Shown: positions 5,559 through 13,404 of the stretch, piece by piece
Layout: every line of letters begins with the position of its first letter
How positions within the stretch are numbered: the first letter of the stretch is position 1
From: Gammaproteobacteria bacterium
GTDB taxonomy: Bacteria; Pseudomonadota; Gammaproteobacteria; Steroidobacterales; SZUA-146
Reading direction: 5' to 3'
DNA: 13,404 nucleotides
Assembly: GCA_003228965.1 (NCBI GenBank)
Contig: QIGP01000427.1
Span: 1-13,404 of the forward strand
Translations under genes and position numbers: made by a program
The notes under the pieces: model-generated
Database searches by the model: none
The model's input: only the letters and a program-made list of their open reading frames with translations
What the model was told of the DNA's origin: nothing

Positions 5559-6824
5559 TTACTCGGGATTAACCGCCTTGTCACCAACGTGGATCTCGCT
5601 GGTAGCCTGCATGATTAGTGCGTAGCTCAAGTCTTCCTGAACACGGAAAACCATCATGCGACCTGCTTGTTCATCGGGTAGTTTCACTTTTGGTGCGAAG
5701 AACGTACGGCTGAACAAACTGCGGTCGGCGAAGCGATCACGGATAACGTCGCCTCTTTGATAAACAGATAAAACATTGCCCGTTTCGAGACCGTGTTTCT
5801 TACCGCGGTTAAGCACGACTATTTGGTATTGGCCGATGAGCTTAACGCCTTCAATCACGTCGATGATGGTGGCGTCGACGACGTAGCGCGGTGCGCTCGG
5901 TACAAAGTCTTGAGCGGGGACAATGTCCTGGCTAACCAGTCTGTCGCCGCGTAGTACTTCGCGAGAGGTTTCATTCAGAAACAGTTTTGACGGGTCGCCC
6001 TGGAGGATAACGCGTCCACCGCCAACGTGGTGGGTCTGAAAACCGACGACTCGTTTGGTTTCCGGATCGTAGAGCGGATCGCCAACATGCATGATGTTGT
6101 AGCGGTCGCCGACTTGCGCTTCGTTATTGCCGCGGGTGTAAACCGTGAAACCCGAGCCTGCGATAATGTGGCTCTCCTTCATTTCGAGCACGTATGGCAG
6201 GCTGCCAGCTTCTTCGGCAGACATCACTCGAGGTTTAGACAGAAACGGCGAGATAGCGTCGTAAGGAATCGTTGGGATAGCAGCCGCAAGTGGCAGCACC
6301 CGAATTTGTGGTGACAATCGCCCGCCGCCCGCTTGCTGATTAATCATGATGCGTGGCTGGCCGTCTACCCAGACCAGGCTGAGCACGTCGCCTGGGTAAA
6401 TAAGATGCGGGTTTTGAATTTGGGGGTTAACTTGCCAGATTTCCGGCCAGTTCCACGGGTCCTGTAAAAACAGACCTGAGATGTCCCACAAAGTGTCACC
6501 CTTAACTACGGTGTAATTTTGCGGTGCGTCAGCGCGAAGCTTGATGGAGCTGCGTCCTGACTGTCCCACGTACCCGCCAGTGTCCGGGCCAGTAGCCAGT
6601 TTACGGTTGGCCAGGGGTGGCTGGCGTACGGGGTAGCTGTCGTCAGGCGACACCTGTGATGCGGCCGTCAGCACCAAATTCGGTACCTCTTCGCGGGCCA
6701 CTTCGGCGTCCTGCGAAAACGGGTTAAGATCGAGGTTGCGAACGGTGCTGCAGCCTGTCACTAAAGACAGAGCCAGGGCGCTGGCAATCAGCGGTCGAAA
6801 AAGCGGGCTTGAGGGTGTACTCAT
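5559..6824 (-). CDS. LysM-domain lipoprotein, probably cell-wall associated
   Basis: The 421-residue product begins with a short signal peptide ending in a lipobox (SLVTGC, Cys25), so it should be lipidated and anchored in an envelope membrane. A single LysM domain at about 103-152 (YTVVKGDTLWDISG through IYPGDVLSL) would bind peptidoglycan glycan. The rest (about 153-421) is a beta-rich region conserved in proteins encoded next to def and dprA in gammaproteobacteria, of unproven role. ATG 6824 is chosen because it puts the signal peptide at the very N-terminus; an upstream frame start at 6908 would add 28 residues ahead of it. The gene is divergent from def, a common arrangement, and ends before a clear terminator. 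Confidence 0.9.
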   Translation of the reverse strand: MSTPSSPLFRPLIASALALSLVTGCSTVRNLDLNPFSQDAEVAREEVPNLVLTAASQVSPDDSYPVRQPPLANRKLATGPDTGGYVGQSGRSSIKLRADAPQNYTVVKGDTLWDISGLFLQDPWNWPEIWQVNPQIQNPHLIYPGDVLSLVWVDGQPRIMINQQAGGGRLSPQIRVLPLAAAIPTIPYDAISPFLSKPRVMSAEEAGSLPYVLEMKESHIIAGSGFTVYTRGNNEAQVGDRYNIMHVGDPLYDPETKRVVGFQTHHVGGGRVILQGDPSKLFLNETSREVLRGDRLVSQDIVPAQDFVPSAPRYVVDATIIDVIEGVKLIGQYQIVVLNRGKKHGLETGNVLSVYQRGDVIRDRFADRSLFSRTFFAPKVKLPDEQAGRMMVFRVQEDLSYALIMQATSEIHVGDKAVNPE

Positions 6825-6987
6825 GTACAAATTCCGATTTAGTGGGGCATTTTCGAATGCGTGCCAGCCGGGTGCGCGGTATACTGTCCGCAAGCCCTGA
6901 AAAGGCACGAGAAACTCGTTATGGAGTCTGTATAGAGAGCCGGTAAGGCACTCGAGACCGACACCACGAAACTCATCTATTCCATAG

Positions 6988-7016
6988 TTGTCATAACTTT
7001 AGCAACATTTTATGGG
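6988..7016 (+). promoter_or_regulatory. Possible sigma-70 promoter for the def operon
   Basis: TTGTCA (6988-6993) and TATGGG (7011-7016) are 17 bases apart and would place the start of transcription about 20 bases before def. The -10 match is weak. A TATACT at 7033-7038 is an alternative -10 but is so close to the ATG that the mRNA would be nearly leaderless. No Shine-Dalgarno sequence is visible before def. The divergent LysM gene must also have its promoter in this 220-base gap. Confidence 0.3.
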
Positions 7017-7045
7017 AAAATACACGAATTAATATACTGAAAAAC

Positions 7046-7576
7046 ATGACCCACTTCACAATTTTGGAATACCCTGACCCTCGCCTGCGTACTGTGGCCA
7101 AAAACGTCGAGAAAGTGACGCCCGAAATCACCACTCTTTCGGAACAAATGCTCGAGACCATGTACGCGGCCCCAGGCATTGGCTTGGCCGCCACCCAAAT
7201 TGACCGGCACATCCGCCTGCTGGTGGTCGATGTCTCTGAAGACTATTCGCAGCCTTACTGTCTGATCAACCCCGAAATCGTTTCGAAGGACGGCGAAATT
7301 GTGCACGAAGAAGGGTGTTTGTCTGTGCCCGAGATATTCGCCAAAGTGACCCGGGCCAACCACATTGTGGTTAAAGCGCTCGATAAACAGGGCGAACCCT
7401 TTGAGCTTGAAGCCGAAGGGCTGCTGGCCGTTTGCGTTCAACACGAGATGGACCATCTTAAAGGTGTGATGTTTGTCGACTATTTGACGTCACTCAAACG
7501 CCGCATGATTGAAAAACGTCTGGCCAAGAACCGCAAGCTCCCACCTACAGCCCCAAGTGCCCGATCAGCGTTATAA
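7046..7576 (+). CDS. def: Peptide deformylase
   Basis: Removes the formyl group from the N-terminal Met of nascent proteins, using a catalytic metal (Fe2+ in most bacteria), at the ribosome exit. The 176-residue protein has all three family motifs: GIGLAATQ (44-51), EGCLSVP (89-95, metal ligand Cys91) and QHEMDHLKG (132-140, ligands His133 and His137, catalytic Glu134). Length is close to the usual 165-175; the tail after about 160 is basic and proline-rich. The ATG at 7046 gives the normal N-terminus (FTILEYPDPRLR). It is first in the plus-strand operon and lies 28 bases before fmt, whose product adds the formyl group that Def removes. Confidence 0.97.
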   Translation: MTHFTILEYPDPRLRTVAKNVEKVTPEITTLSEQMLETMYAAPGIGLAATQIDRHIRLLVVDVSEDYSQPYCLINPEIVSKDGEIVHEEGCLSVPEIFAKVTRANHIVVKALDKQGEPFELEAEGLLAVCVQHEMDHLKGVMFVDYLTSLKRRMIEKRLAKNRKLPPTAPSARSAL

Positions 7577-7604
7577 GCGGCTTAGCGGTTCTACTTACAT
7601 CCAC

Positions 7605-8558
7605 ATGACCAAATCACTAAACGTGCTATTCGCCGGCACGCCCGACTTCTCTGTGCCGTGTCTTAGCGCGATGCACAACTGGTGTCAGAGCAACGGCCAC
7701 CGACTAGCCGGGGTGTGGACGCAACCTGATCGTCCGGCCGGGCGAGGGCGCGCTCTTCGTCAAAGTTCGGTTAAAGAATACGCAATAACACACGATCTTC
7801 GGGTATTTCAGCCGAAATCCATGAAAAATGACGAGGCTCTTAATGAATTGAGGGCGCTAAAGCCCGATTTGTTGGTGGTGGTGGCCTACGGTTTGCTGCT
7901 GCCCCAGTCGGTATTGAACCTGCCCACGTTCGGCTGCATTAACGTTCATGCCTCGTTACTACCGCGATGGCGCGGTGCGGCACCTGTTCAGCGCGCTGTG
8001 GCCGCAGGTGACTCACATTCAGGCGTGGCCATCATGCAAATGGATATAGGACTCGATACCGGTGCGGTATGGAAAGAAGCCCGGGTTGAGCTTGCCGCCA
8101 ACGAAACCGGCGGCTCCCTGCACGATAAACTGTCGAGCCTCGGCGCCGAAACGCTTATTGCTGCGCTACCGGACATACTGGAGCGTCGCACCACGCCTGC
8201 AGAACAGCCGGAAGAAGGCGTAACCTACGCACACAAACTAACCAAGGCCGAAGCGCTCATTGACTGGTCACTCGAAGTTTGCGACATCGAGCGGCAAGTG
8301 CGGGCGTTTAATCCGTGGCCGGTTTCGCACACGACTCTTGGTGGCAAATCGGTACGTATTTTTGCTGCACATTCGTGTGCAACAAAATCGCCGGGCGAGG
8401 CGCTGCCAGGTACCGTGGTTAGCGTCGCCGACGGACTGTTTGTTGCAACAGGTTCTGGCGTGCTGCACATCACTGAACTTCAACCTGCGGGTAAACGAGC
8501 CATGTCAGCCACCGATTTTATGCACGCCCACGCGCTTCTTAACGAACGGTTCGATTGA
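7605..8558 (+). CDS. fmt: Methionyl-tRNA formyltransferase
   Basis: Transfers a formyl group from 10-formyltetrahydrofolate to Met-tRNA of the initiator type, in the cytoplasm. The 317-residue length matches the family. Motifs visible are the N-terminal Rossmann start VLFAGTPDFS (7-16), the folate/catalytic signature NVHASLLPRWRGAAPVQ (113-129, with Asn113 and His115) and GLDTG (149-153, with catalytic Asp151). A C-terminal OB-like domain begins after about residue 205. ATG 7605 gives the standard N-terminus; upstream in-frame starts lie inside def. Its TGA stop overlaps the ATG of rsmB by one base, which suggests translational coupling. Confidence 0.97.
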   Translation: MTKSLNVLFAGTPDFSVPCLSAMHNWCQSNGHRLAGVWTQPDRPAGRGRALRQSSVKEYAITHDLRVFQPKSMKNDEALNELRALKPDLLVVVAYGLLLPQSVLNLPTFGCINVHASLLPRWRGAAPVQRAVAAGDSHSGVAIMQMDIGLDTGAVWKEARVELAANETGGSLHDKLSSLGAETLIAALPDILERRTTPAEQPEEGVTYAHKLTKAEALIDWSLEVCDIERQVRAFNPWPVSHTTLGGKSVRIFAAHSCATKSPGEALPGTVVSVADGLFVATGSGVLHITELQPAGKRAMSATDFMHAHALLNERFD

Positions 8559-9886
8559 TGACAGCCGGCGCCAAGGTTCGCGCGCGCGCGGCCAAAACCA
8601 TTGCCGCGGTGTTGGGCGGTTCGGCACTTGATAAGCCGTTGGCTCAGGGCAAGCAAGGACTGTCCGAGGTCGATCAAAGCTTCCTAAGCGCACTAGCTTA
8701 CGGCACGCTGCGGCGTATGCCCAGGCACAACGCCGTGCTCATGAAGTTGCTTAGAAACCCTAAGAAACCGTTAAATCCTATGATGCGGGCGCTGCTCACG
8801 GTAGGGCTTGAACAGATGGTGGCTACGCGTGTTCCCGAACATGCGGCGCTTGACGCCACGGTGGCCGCAAGCCGCCTGGTCAATCAGGCGAAAGGATCGG
8901 GGTTCCTGAACGCGATACTGCGTCGCTACCAGCGAGAGCATAAAGAAATAGACGCGTCTCTTGAAAATAATGAAGCGTTTAAATGGGCACACCCGCAGTG
9001 GCTCATCGATAAACTGCGTACCGACTGGCCAGACGACTGGAAGCCGATGCTCGACGCCAACAACGGCCAGCCCCCTTTGGTTTTACGCGTAAATAAGCTC
9101 AAGACCAGTCGCGAAGACTATTTAAAAATGCTGCACTCGGTTGACATAAATGCTGCAGCAATTTCCGCAGTACCTACGGGCATTTTGCTAGACGAACCCT
9201 GTGGCGTAGACACGCTTCCTCACTTTGAAGATGGCTTTGTTTCTGTGCAGGACAGCGGAGCGCAGTGCGCGGCCGGTTTTATGGACCTGTCGGCTTCAAC
9301 CACAGAATCCCCACTTCGCGTACTTGACGCTTGTGCAGCTCCTGGCGGCAAAGCCATGCATATGATGGAACTTGCACCAACCATTCACCTAACGGCTCTG
9401 GATATTGCGGCCGACCGGTTGGAGAAGGTGACTGAAAACGCCGACCGTCTGGGGTTCAGCCCGGATTTGGTAGCAGGTAACGCCGTGGAGCCTGAAATAT
9501 GGTGGGACGGTAAGCCGTTTGACCGTATTCTGGTCGATGCGCCTTGTAGCGGATCGGGCGTGCTGAGGCGTCACCCGGACATCAAAATGTTACGTCGTCC
9601 CAAAGACGCCAGGACGTTCCCGGTCTTCCAACGCGAGATCCTCAATCAGCTGTGGCCGCTGCTGGCACCGGGTGGCCGTATGATCTACGCCACATGTTCG
9701 GTGTTCCCGGAGGAGAACGAGGCCTTTGTGGCGTCTTGGATACCGTCGGCCAAGGATGCGCAAAGTACCCCCCTTGAGTGCCCTTTGCCGAATGCTAAGT
9801 CATTGAATTTAGGGGTTCAAATATTACCGAGGGCGACAGGTAGTGATGGCTTTTACTATGCTGCTGTTCTGAAACAGAAAGGTTGA
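8558..9886 (+). CDS. rsmB: 16S rRNA (cytosine-967-C5)-methyltransferase
   Basis: Methylates C967 of 16S rRNA using S-adenosylmethionine. The 442-residue protein has an N-terminal NusB-like RNA-binding domain (about 1-140) and a C-terminal RsmB/NOP methyltransferase domain. The SAM site is VLDACAAPGGKAMHM (about 252-266), followed by ALDIAADRLEKV. The two catalytic cysteines are in DAPCSGSGVLRRHPDI (Cys330) and ATCSVFPEEN (Cys380), each in the family context. The ATG at 8558 overlaps the fmt stop (TGATG); a TTG directly before it is a less likely start. The def-fmt-rsmB order is well known in gammaproteobacteria. Confidence 0.96.
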   Translation: MTAGAKVRARAAKTIAAVLGGSALDKPLAQGKQGLSEVDQSFLSALAYGTLRRMPRHNAVLMKLLRNPKKPLNPMMRALLTVGLEQMVATRVPEHAALDATVAASRLVNQAKGSGFLNAILRRYQREHKEIDASLENNEAFKWAHPQWLIDKLRTDWPDDWKPMLDANNGQPPLVLRVNKLKTSREDYLKMLHSVDINAAAISAVPTGILLDEPCGVDTLPHFEDGFVSVQDSGAQCAAGFMDLSASTTESPLRVLDACAAPGGKAMHMMELAPTIHLTALDIAADRLEKVTENADRLGFSPDLVAGNAVEPEIWWDGKPFDRILVDAPCSGSGVLRRHPDIKMLRRPKDARTFPVFQREILNQLWPLLAPGGRMIYATCSVFPEENEAFVASWIPSAKDAQSTPLECPLPNAKSLNLGVQILPRATGSDGFYYAAVLKQKG

Positions 9887-9894
9887 GATCGAAT

Positions 9895-10575
9895 ATGTTG
9901 TGTGTGAGCGACACAATGCCAGTATCGTGCGACTTAAAGTACCGCAGCGTTACGTGGCTGAGCGCCCGCCGGCACCTGGTGCAAGCCACGGTACTCGTGT
10001 TTGCGCTTGCGTGGCTGGCCCCAGCGTCTGCTCAAACAACTGTCCAATACCCTGATGAGCAAATGGTTGAGGTGACCGACGGCCGCTTCTTGATAGTTCA
10101 AGCCAATACAGAAGTGAACGCCGACGTACTACTGCTCGACGCCGAAGTGGTTTACGGACTGACTCCCGGTGCCGTTGAAGCGCTAAACAACGGTGTGCCT
10201 TTGTTGTTCGAAACCCAAATTGAGCTCGACCGGAGCCGGCGTTTTTTGCCCGACCCCAATATTGTGAAACTCGTACAGCGCTCGCAGCTCACGTACCACG
10301 CGCTTACCCAGCGATTTATTGTGCGCAGTTTCAACAGCTCCGAACAAACCTCTCACGCCACCCTGTCCGACGCGCTCAAGCAACTCGGCCAGTTACAAGA
10401 TTTACCGATTATCGACATTAGCCTGCTCGATCCAAACGCCACTTACTCGATGCGCATGCGCTCGGTTTTGGACACTCGTTCCTATGTTGCGCCACTGCGA
10501 TTGCTTGCGGCTTTGTTTCAGGTTGACGACTGGCGTATTGAAAGTCCATGGGAGCGCTGGTTGGTAACGCTGTGA
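9895..10575 (+). CDS. Exported DUF4390-family protein
   Basis: The 226-residue product has an N-terminal hydrophobic signal sequence (about 28-43) ending PASAQ, so it is probably periplasmic or lies between the membranes. The rest fits the DUF4390 family as I remember it: an early strand with a DGRFLI-type segment, then a central part with LLFETQIELDRSRRFLPD and a C-terminal part with RLLAALFQVDDWRIESPWERW. These proteins are regularly encoded between rsmB and ntrY; their role is unknown, and the position suggests a link to NtrY sensing (inference). ATG 9895 lies nine bases after the rsmB stop; an ATG at 9916 is possible, and an earlier TTG at 9883 unlikely. Its 3' end overlaps ntrY by up to 28 bases. 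Confidence 0.85.
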   Translation: MLCVSDTMPVSCDLKYRSVTWLSARRHLVQATVLVFALAWLAPASAQTTVQYPDEQMVEVTDGRFLIVQANTEVNADVLLLDAEVVYGLTPGAVEALNNGVPLLFETQIELDRSRRFLPDPNIVKLVQRSQLTYHALTQRFIVRSFNSSEQTSHATLSDALKQLGQLQDLPIIDISLLDPNATYSMRMRSVLDTRSYVAPLRLLAALFQVDDWRIESPWERWLVTL

Positions 10576-12788
10576 CCCGCCTGGCGATTCGCGCTTTTTC
10601 GGTTCTTGCCTTCATAATCATGCTGGTGGCACTTCTGCTGCTGGCCAAAACCACGCAAAACACGGAAGAGTTTAGTCGCCTGCACTACGTAATTGTGTTG
10701 CTGAATGCGGCCGGCGTATTAATGCTGCTGTGCCTCATTCTGGTCAACATGGTGCGGTTGGGTCGCGACTACGCCAAAGGTGTTCCAGGCGCTCGTCTCA
10801 AAGGCCGCATGATTGGTATGTTCGCCGTGCTCGCCGCCGTACCACTCATTCTTGTGTACCTCTTCTCTATGTACTTCCTGAACCGCGGCATTCAAAGTTA
10901 CTTCGACGCCGACGTAACGCGCGGACTCGACGACGCGTTAACCCTGAGTCAAACCGTGCTCGACCTTCGAATGCGGGAGCATATGGAACGCCTCGAACTG
11001 ATTACTCAGCAGGCGGGCCTGATAAGTGCACAAGAACTAACGGCAACTGTCGACGACATGCGACGTGAATTGCAGGCTGCAGAGCTTACGTTTGTAGACT
11101 CCGACAACCTGGTTATAGCGGCAAGCCGCGCAACACCAACGACCATGGCCGCCGAAATGTTGTCCGACACTTTGCTTGTACAGGTGCGGTCAGGACTACC
11201 CATGCTCGACATTGAACCTGCGATTGACGGCGGGCTGAAAATACGTGCAGCACAGCTACTGCCGGCAAGACCTGGCTACGACGACGGGCGTGTGGTGTTC
11301 GCAAGCTTTCCGGTCAGTAGCAACATTGCGGCGTTGGCAGACTCGGTGCAGCAAACCTACTCGTACCACTATAATCTGGAGTATTTGCGCGAACCGCTCA
11401 TCGACAGCTTCAAGCTTACGCTGAGTCTTGTGTTACTGGTGTCGTTGTTGTTAACGCTGTGGGGCATTTTCTTTATAGCCCGCCGCATTGTGAAGCCCAT
11501 TCAGGACCTGGTTGCAGGTACTCGGGCGGTCGCCGCAGGTGATTTCGAAATGCAGTTGCCTGAGGCTAAGCGAGACGACATCGGCTTTTTGGTTGCGTCG
11601 TTTAACAACATGACGCGTCGTTTGTCCCAGGCAAGCTTGGTTGAGCAACGTGGTCGCGAAGCGGTAGAGGCTGAGCGAGCCAACCTTGAAAACATTTTGA
11701 GCAACCTTTCTTCGGGCGTCATGGTGGTTGAGTCGAGTCTTGTTGTGCGTAACGTCAACGACGCGGCGAGCACGATTTTACAAACCGATGCCAAACAGTT
11801 TGAAGGGTTGTCCCTGGAGTCGTTGGGTGAAACCAATGAACTTGCTACCCAGCTCATGTTGTCGTGTAACAAGCATCTCGCAATGGGGCATACTCAGTGG
11901 CGGGAGCAACTGTCGGTGCACGGCCCCGCGGAACAACGCATATTGAGCACGGCCTGTACGGCACTGCCCAATGACGAGAATGACCAGCCGATGGGTTACG
12001 TGATTGTGTTTGAAGACGTAACCGCGGTACTGCAAGCGCAACGCGAAGCGGCGTGGGGTGAGGTAGCAAGACGCCTGGCTCACGAGATTAAAAACCCGCT
12101 AACACCCATTCAGCTGTCAGCGGAGCGCATGCGCCGCAAATATCTGGGAGAGATGAGCGCCCAGGAAGCCGATGTGCTCGAGCGTGCTACGCGCACCATT
12201 GTGCAGCAAGTTGAAACCATGCGAGATATGGTTGATGCGTTCAGAGATTACGCCAGAGCTCCGGAAATTGAGCTCACCCGATTCGATCTGAATCGTCTGA
12301 TTGGTGAAGTAGTCGACCTGTACCGTGGCGGCGATCCACCGGTGTCGCTTGAAGTTGACCTCGACAATGCTCTTGAATCAATCGTGGCCGATTCCGGGCG
12401 AGTGCGCCAGATTCTGCACAATTTGTTGCGCAACGCTATTGATGCGTTGCACGAAAAATTTGACGGTATCGTAATAGTTAACACAAAAGCAACGACTTAC
12501 AAGACATACCCGATGGCCGAAATCACCATTGAAGACAATGGCCCGGGTTTTCCAGAAGCTATGATGCGGACCGTATTTGAACCCTATGTGACTAGTAAGC
12601 CCAAAGGGACTGGACTAGGTCTGGCAATTGTGAAAAAACTGGTTGAAGAACACGCCGGTGTGATTACTATAACCAACATTGAGAGCGGCGGAGCCCGCGT
12701 GCGTTTGTTGTTGCCGGCCGACAACGAAGCACGCCTGGCATTAATGAACGACGCCCGGGTAGACGAGTCGAGAAGGGAAAGCGCATGA
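10548..12788 (+). CDS. ntrY: NtrY-like membrane sensor histidine kinase
   Basis: The 746-residue kinase has three N-terminal membrane helices (about 13-33, 47-67, 86-110), an extracytoplasmic sensor region (about 111-288) and a fourth helix (about 289-311). These are followed by a HAMP domain (about 311-365), a PAS domain (about 378-495) and the catalytic core. The H-box is RLAHEIKNPLTPIQLS with phosphoacceptor His512. The N-box HNLLRNAID, the G1 box DNGPGFP and the G2 box GTGLGLAI are all intact. NtrY phosphorylates NtrX; in other bacteria the pair affects nitrogen metabolism, respiration and the envelope. The ATG at 10548 lies inside the DUF4390 gene; a GTG at 10572, in a GTGA overlap with that gene's stop, is an alternative start losing eight residues. 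The stop overlaps ntrX. Confidence 0.93.
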   Translation: MGALVGNAVTRLAIRAFSVLAFIIMLVALLLLAKTTQNTEEFSRLHYVIVLLNAAGVLMLLCLILVNMVRLGRDYAKGVPGARLKGRMIGMFAVLAAVPLILVYLFSMYFLNRGIQSYFDADVTRGLDDALTLSQTVLDLRMREHMERLELITQQAGLISAQELTATVDDMRRELQAAELTFVDSDNLVIAASRATPTTMAAEMLSDTLLVQVRSGLPMLDIEPAIDGGLKIRAAQLLPARPGYDDGRVVFASFPVSSNIAALADSVQQTYSYHYNLEYLREPLIDSFKLTLSLVLLVSLLLTLWGIFFIARRIVKPIQDLVAGTRAVAAGDFEMQLPEAKRDDIGFLVASFNNMTRRLSQASLVEQRGREAVEAERANLENILSNLSSGVMVVESSLVVRNVNDAASTILQTDAKQFEGLSLESLGETNELATQLMLSCNKHLAMGHTQWREQLSVHGPAEQRILSTACTALPNDENDQPMGYVIVFEDVTAVLQAQREAAWGEVARRLAHEIKNPLTPIQLSAERMRRKYLGEMSAQEADVLERATRTIVQQVETMRDMVDAFRDYARAPEIELTRFDLNRLIGEVVDLYRGGDPPVSLEVDLDNALESIVADSGRVRQILHNLLRNAIDALHEKFDGIVIVNTKATTYKTYPMAEITIEDNGPGFPEAMMRTVFEPYVTSKPKGTGLGLAIVKKLVEEHAGVITITNIESGGARVRLLLPADNEARLALMNDARVDESRRESA

Positions 12789-13404
12789 GTTCAGCTAACG
12801 TACTGGTGGTCGACGACGAGTCCGACATCCGAGGATTGCTGCAAGAGATTCTTACCGAAGAAGGCTACAACGTGTCCACTGCGGCCGACGCCGTTGAGGC
12901 ACGTTCGTCCTGGCACGGCTTTGACCCGGATCTGGTCCTTCTCGACATCTGGATGCCCGAGACGGACGGCATCACGTTGCTGCGCGAATGGTCGGCAGCC
13001 GGCAGCCTTCAATGTCCTATAGTCATGATGTCGGGGCACGGCACGGTCGAAACGGCTGTGGAAGCAACACGCCTGGGTGCGTTCGATTTCATCGAAAAAC
13101 CGCTGTCGCTTGCCAAGTTGTTACGTACGGTAGAGCGAGCGCTGGAATCGAGTGACAAGCCTTCTGTGGCAAAAGGCGCGCGCAAGCTAGTGACAGGTTT
13201 TGTGGCCCCTGTTGGCAAAAGCGCGGTCATGCGCGAGCTGCGCGAAGAAGCCAAACGCTACGCGCCTCACGGCGCCAATTTACTTATTACTGGCGAAGCC
13301 GGCGCCGGCCGTGAATCGTTTGCACGTTACGTACATCACCTGGCGGGTCGTGCCAATGCACCTTACGTGTCAGCGGTTGCCGCGACGCTTACCGAAGAGA
13401 CAGC
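12785..13404 (+). CDS. ntrX: NtrX-like response regulator, cut by the window edge
   Basis: The 206 visible codons encode a receiver domain and the start of an AAA+ sigma-54-activator-type domain. The receiver is complete: acidic pair Asp10/Asp11, phosphoacceptor Asp54 (LLDIWMP), Ser83 (MMSGHG) and Lys105 (IEKP). A linker leads to LLITGEAGAGRESFARYVH (167-185), the Walker A region, in which Arg176 replaces the usual Lys (GxxGxGKE). The PFxxxNC segment that normally follows reads APYVSAVAA, without the Cys. The ATG overlaps the ntrY stop (ATGA), which indicates coupled expression with the kinase that should phosphorylate it. The rest of the AAA+ domain, the sigma-54 contact loop and the DNA-binding domain lie beyond the window. 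Confidence 0.92.
   Translation, partial: MSSANVLVVDDESDIRGLLQEILTEEGYNVSTAADAVEARSSWHGFDPDLVLLDIWMPETDGITLLREWSAAGSLQCPIVMMSGHGTVETAVEATRLGAFDFIEKPLSLAKLLRTVERALESSDKPSVAKGARKLVTGFVAPVGKSAVMRELREEAKRYAPHGANLLITGEAGAGRESFARYVHHLAGRANAPYVSAVAATLTEET

Noticed and set aside
6907..6919. Inverted repeat ACGAG-AAA-CTCGT between the LysM gene and def
   Set aside because: Five base pairs with a three-base loop is common by chance, and there is no second copy or link to a promoter that I can see.

Overview
The window looks like chromosomal DNA of a gammaproteobacterium. The organism is probably free-living or aquatic, but genus and species cannot be fixed from the sequence. The right part carries the order LysM lipoprotein (divergent), def, fmt, rsmB, DUF4390 protein, ntrY, ntrX, which I know from many Gammaproteobacteria. 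The left part is an accessory-looking block of minus-strand genes with less familiar content.

Layout. (1) Positions 1-1700: a Y1/HUH transposase-like gene of the RAYT type (REP-associated tyrosine transposase), on the minus strand. It lies between two arrays of short degenerate repeats. Both arrays contain the 12-base core GTGGACAGGCAC, on the plus strand to the left of the gene and on the minus strand to the right, so the gene sits in a large imperfect inverted repeat. This is the most unusual part of the window. (2) Positions 1797-3699: three minus-strand genes, for a small double zinc-ribbon membrane protein, a small P-loop NTPase/kinase-like protein and an exported glycerophosphodiester phosphodiesterase-like protein. 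(3) Positions 3714-4950: an ECF-type sigma factor whose stop overlaps the start of a four-helix membrane protein, probably a functional pair. (4) Positions 5154-5465: a small membrane protein of unknown function. (5) A good stem-loop terminator near 5494-5523 separates this block from the LysM lipoprotein gene (5559-6824, minus). (6) From 7046 to the right edge a compact plus-strand operon begins. Peptide deformylase and methionyl-tRNA formyltransferase remove and add the N-formyl group of initiator Met. RsmB methylates 16S rRNA. These are followed by an exported DUF4390 protein, the NtrY-like sensor kinase and the NtrX-like response regulator, which is cut by the window edge.

In the operon, fmt/rsmB, DUF4390/ntrY and ntrY/ntrX overlap by a few bases to a few tens of bases, which points to one transcript with coupled translation. 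NtrX has an intact receiver domain, but the visible start of its AAA+ domain has Arg where the Walker A Lys is expected.

All calls come from reading the sequence and from memory of protein families. No database search was run.
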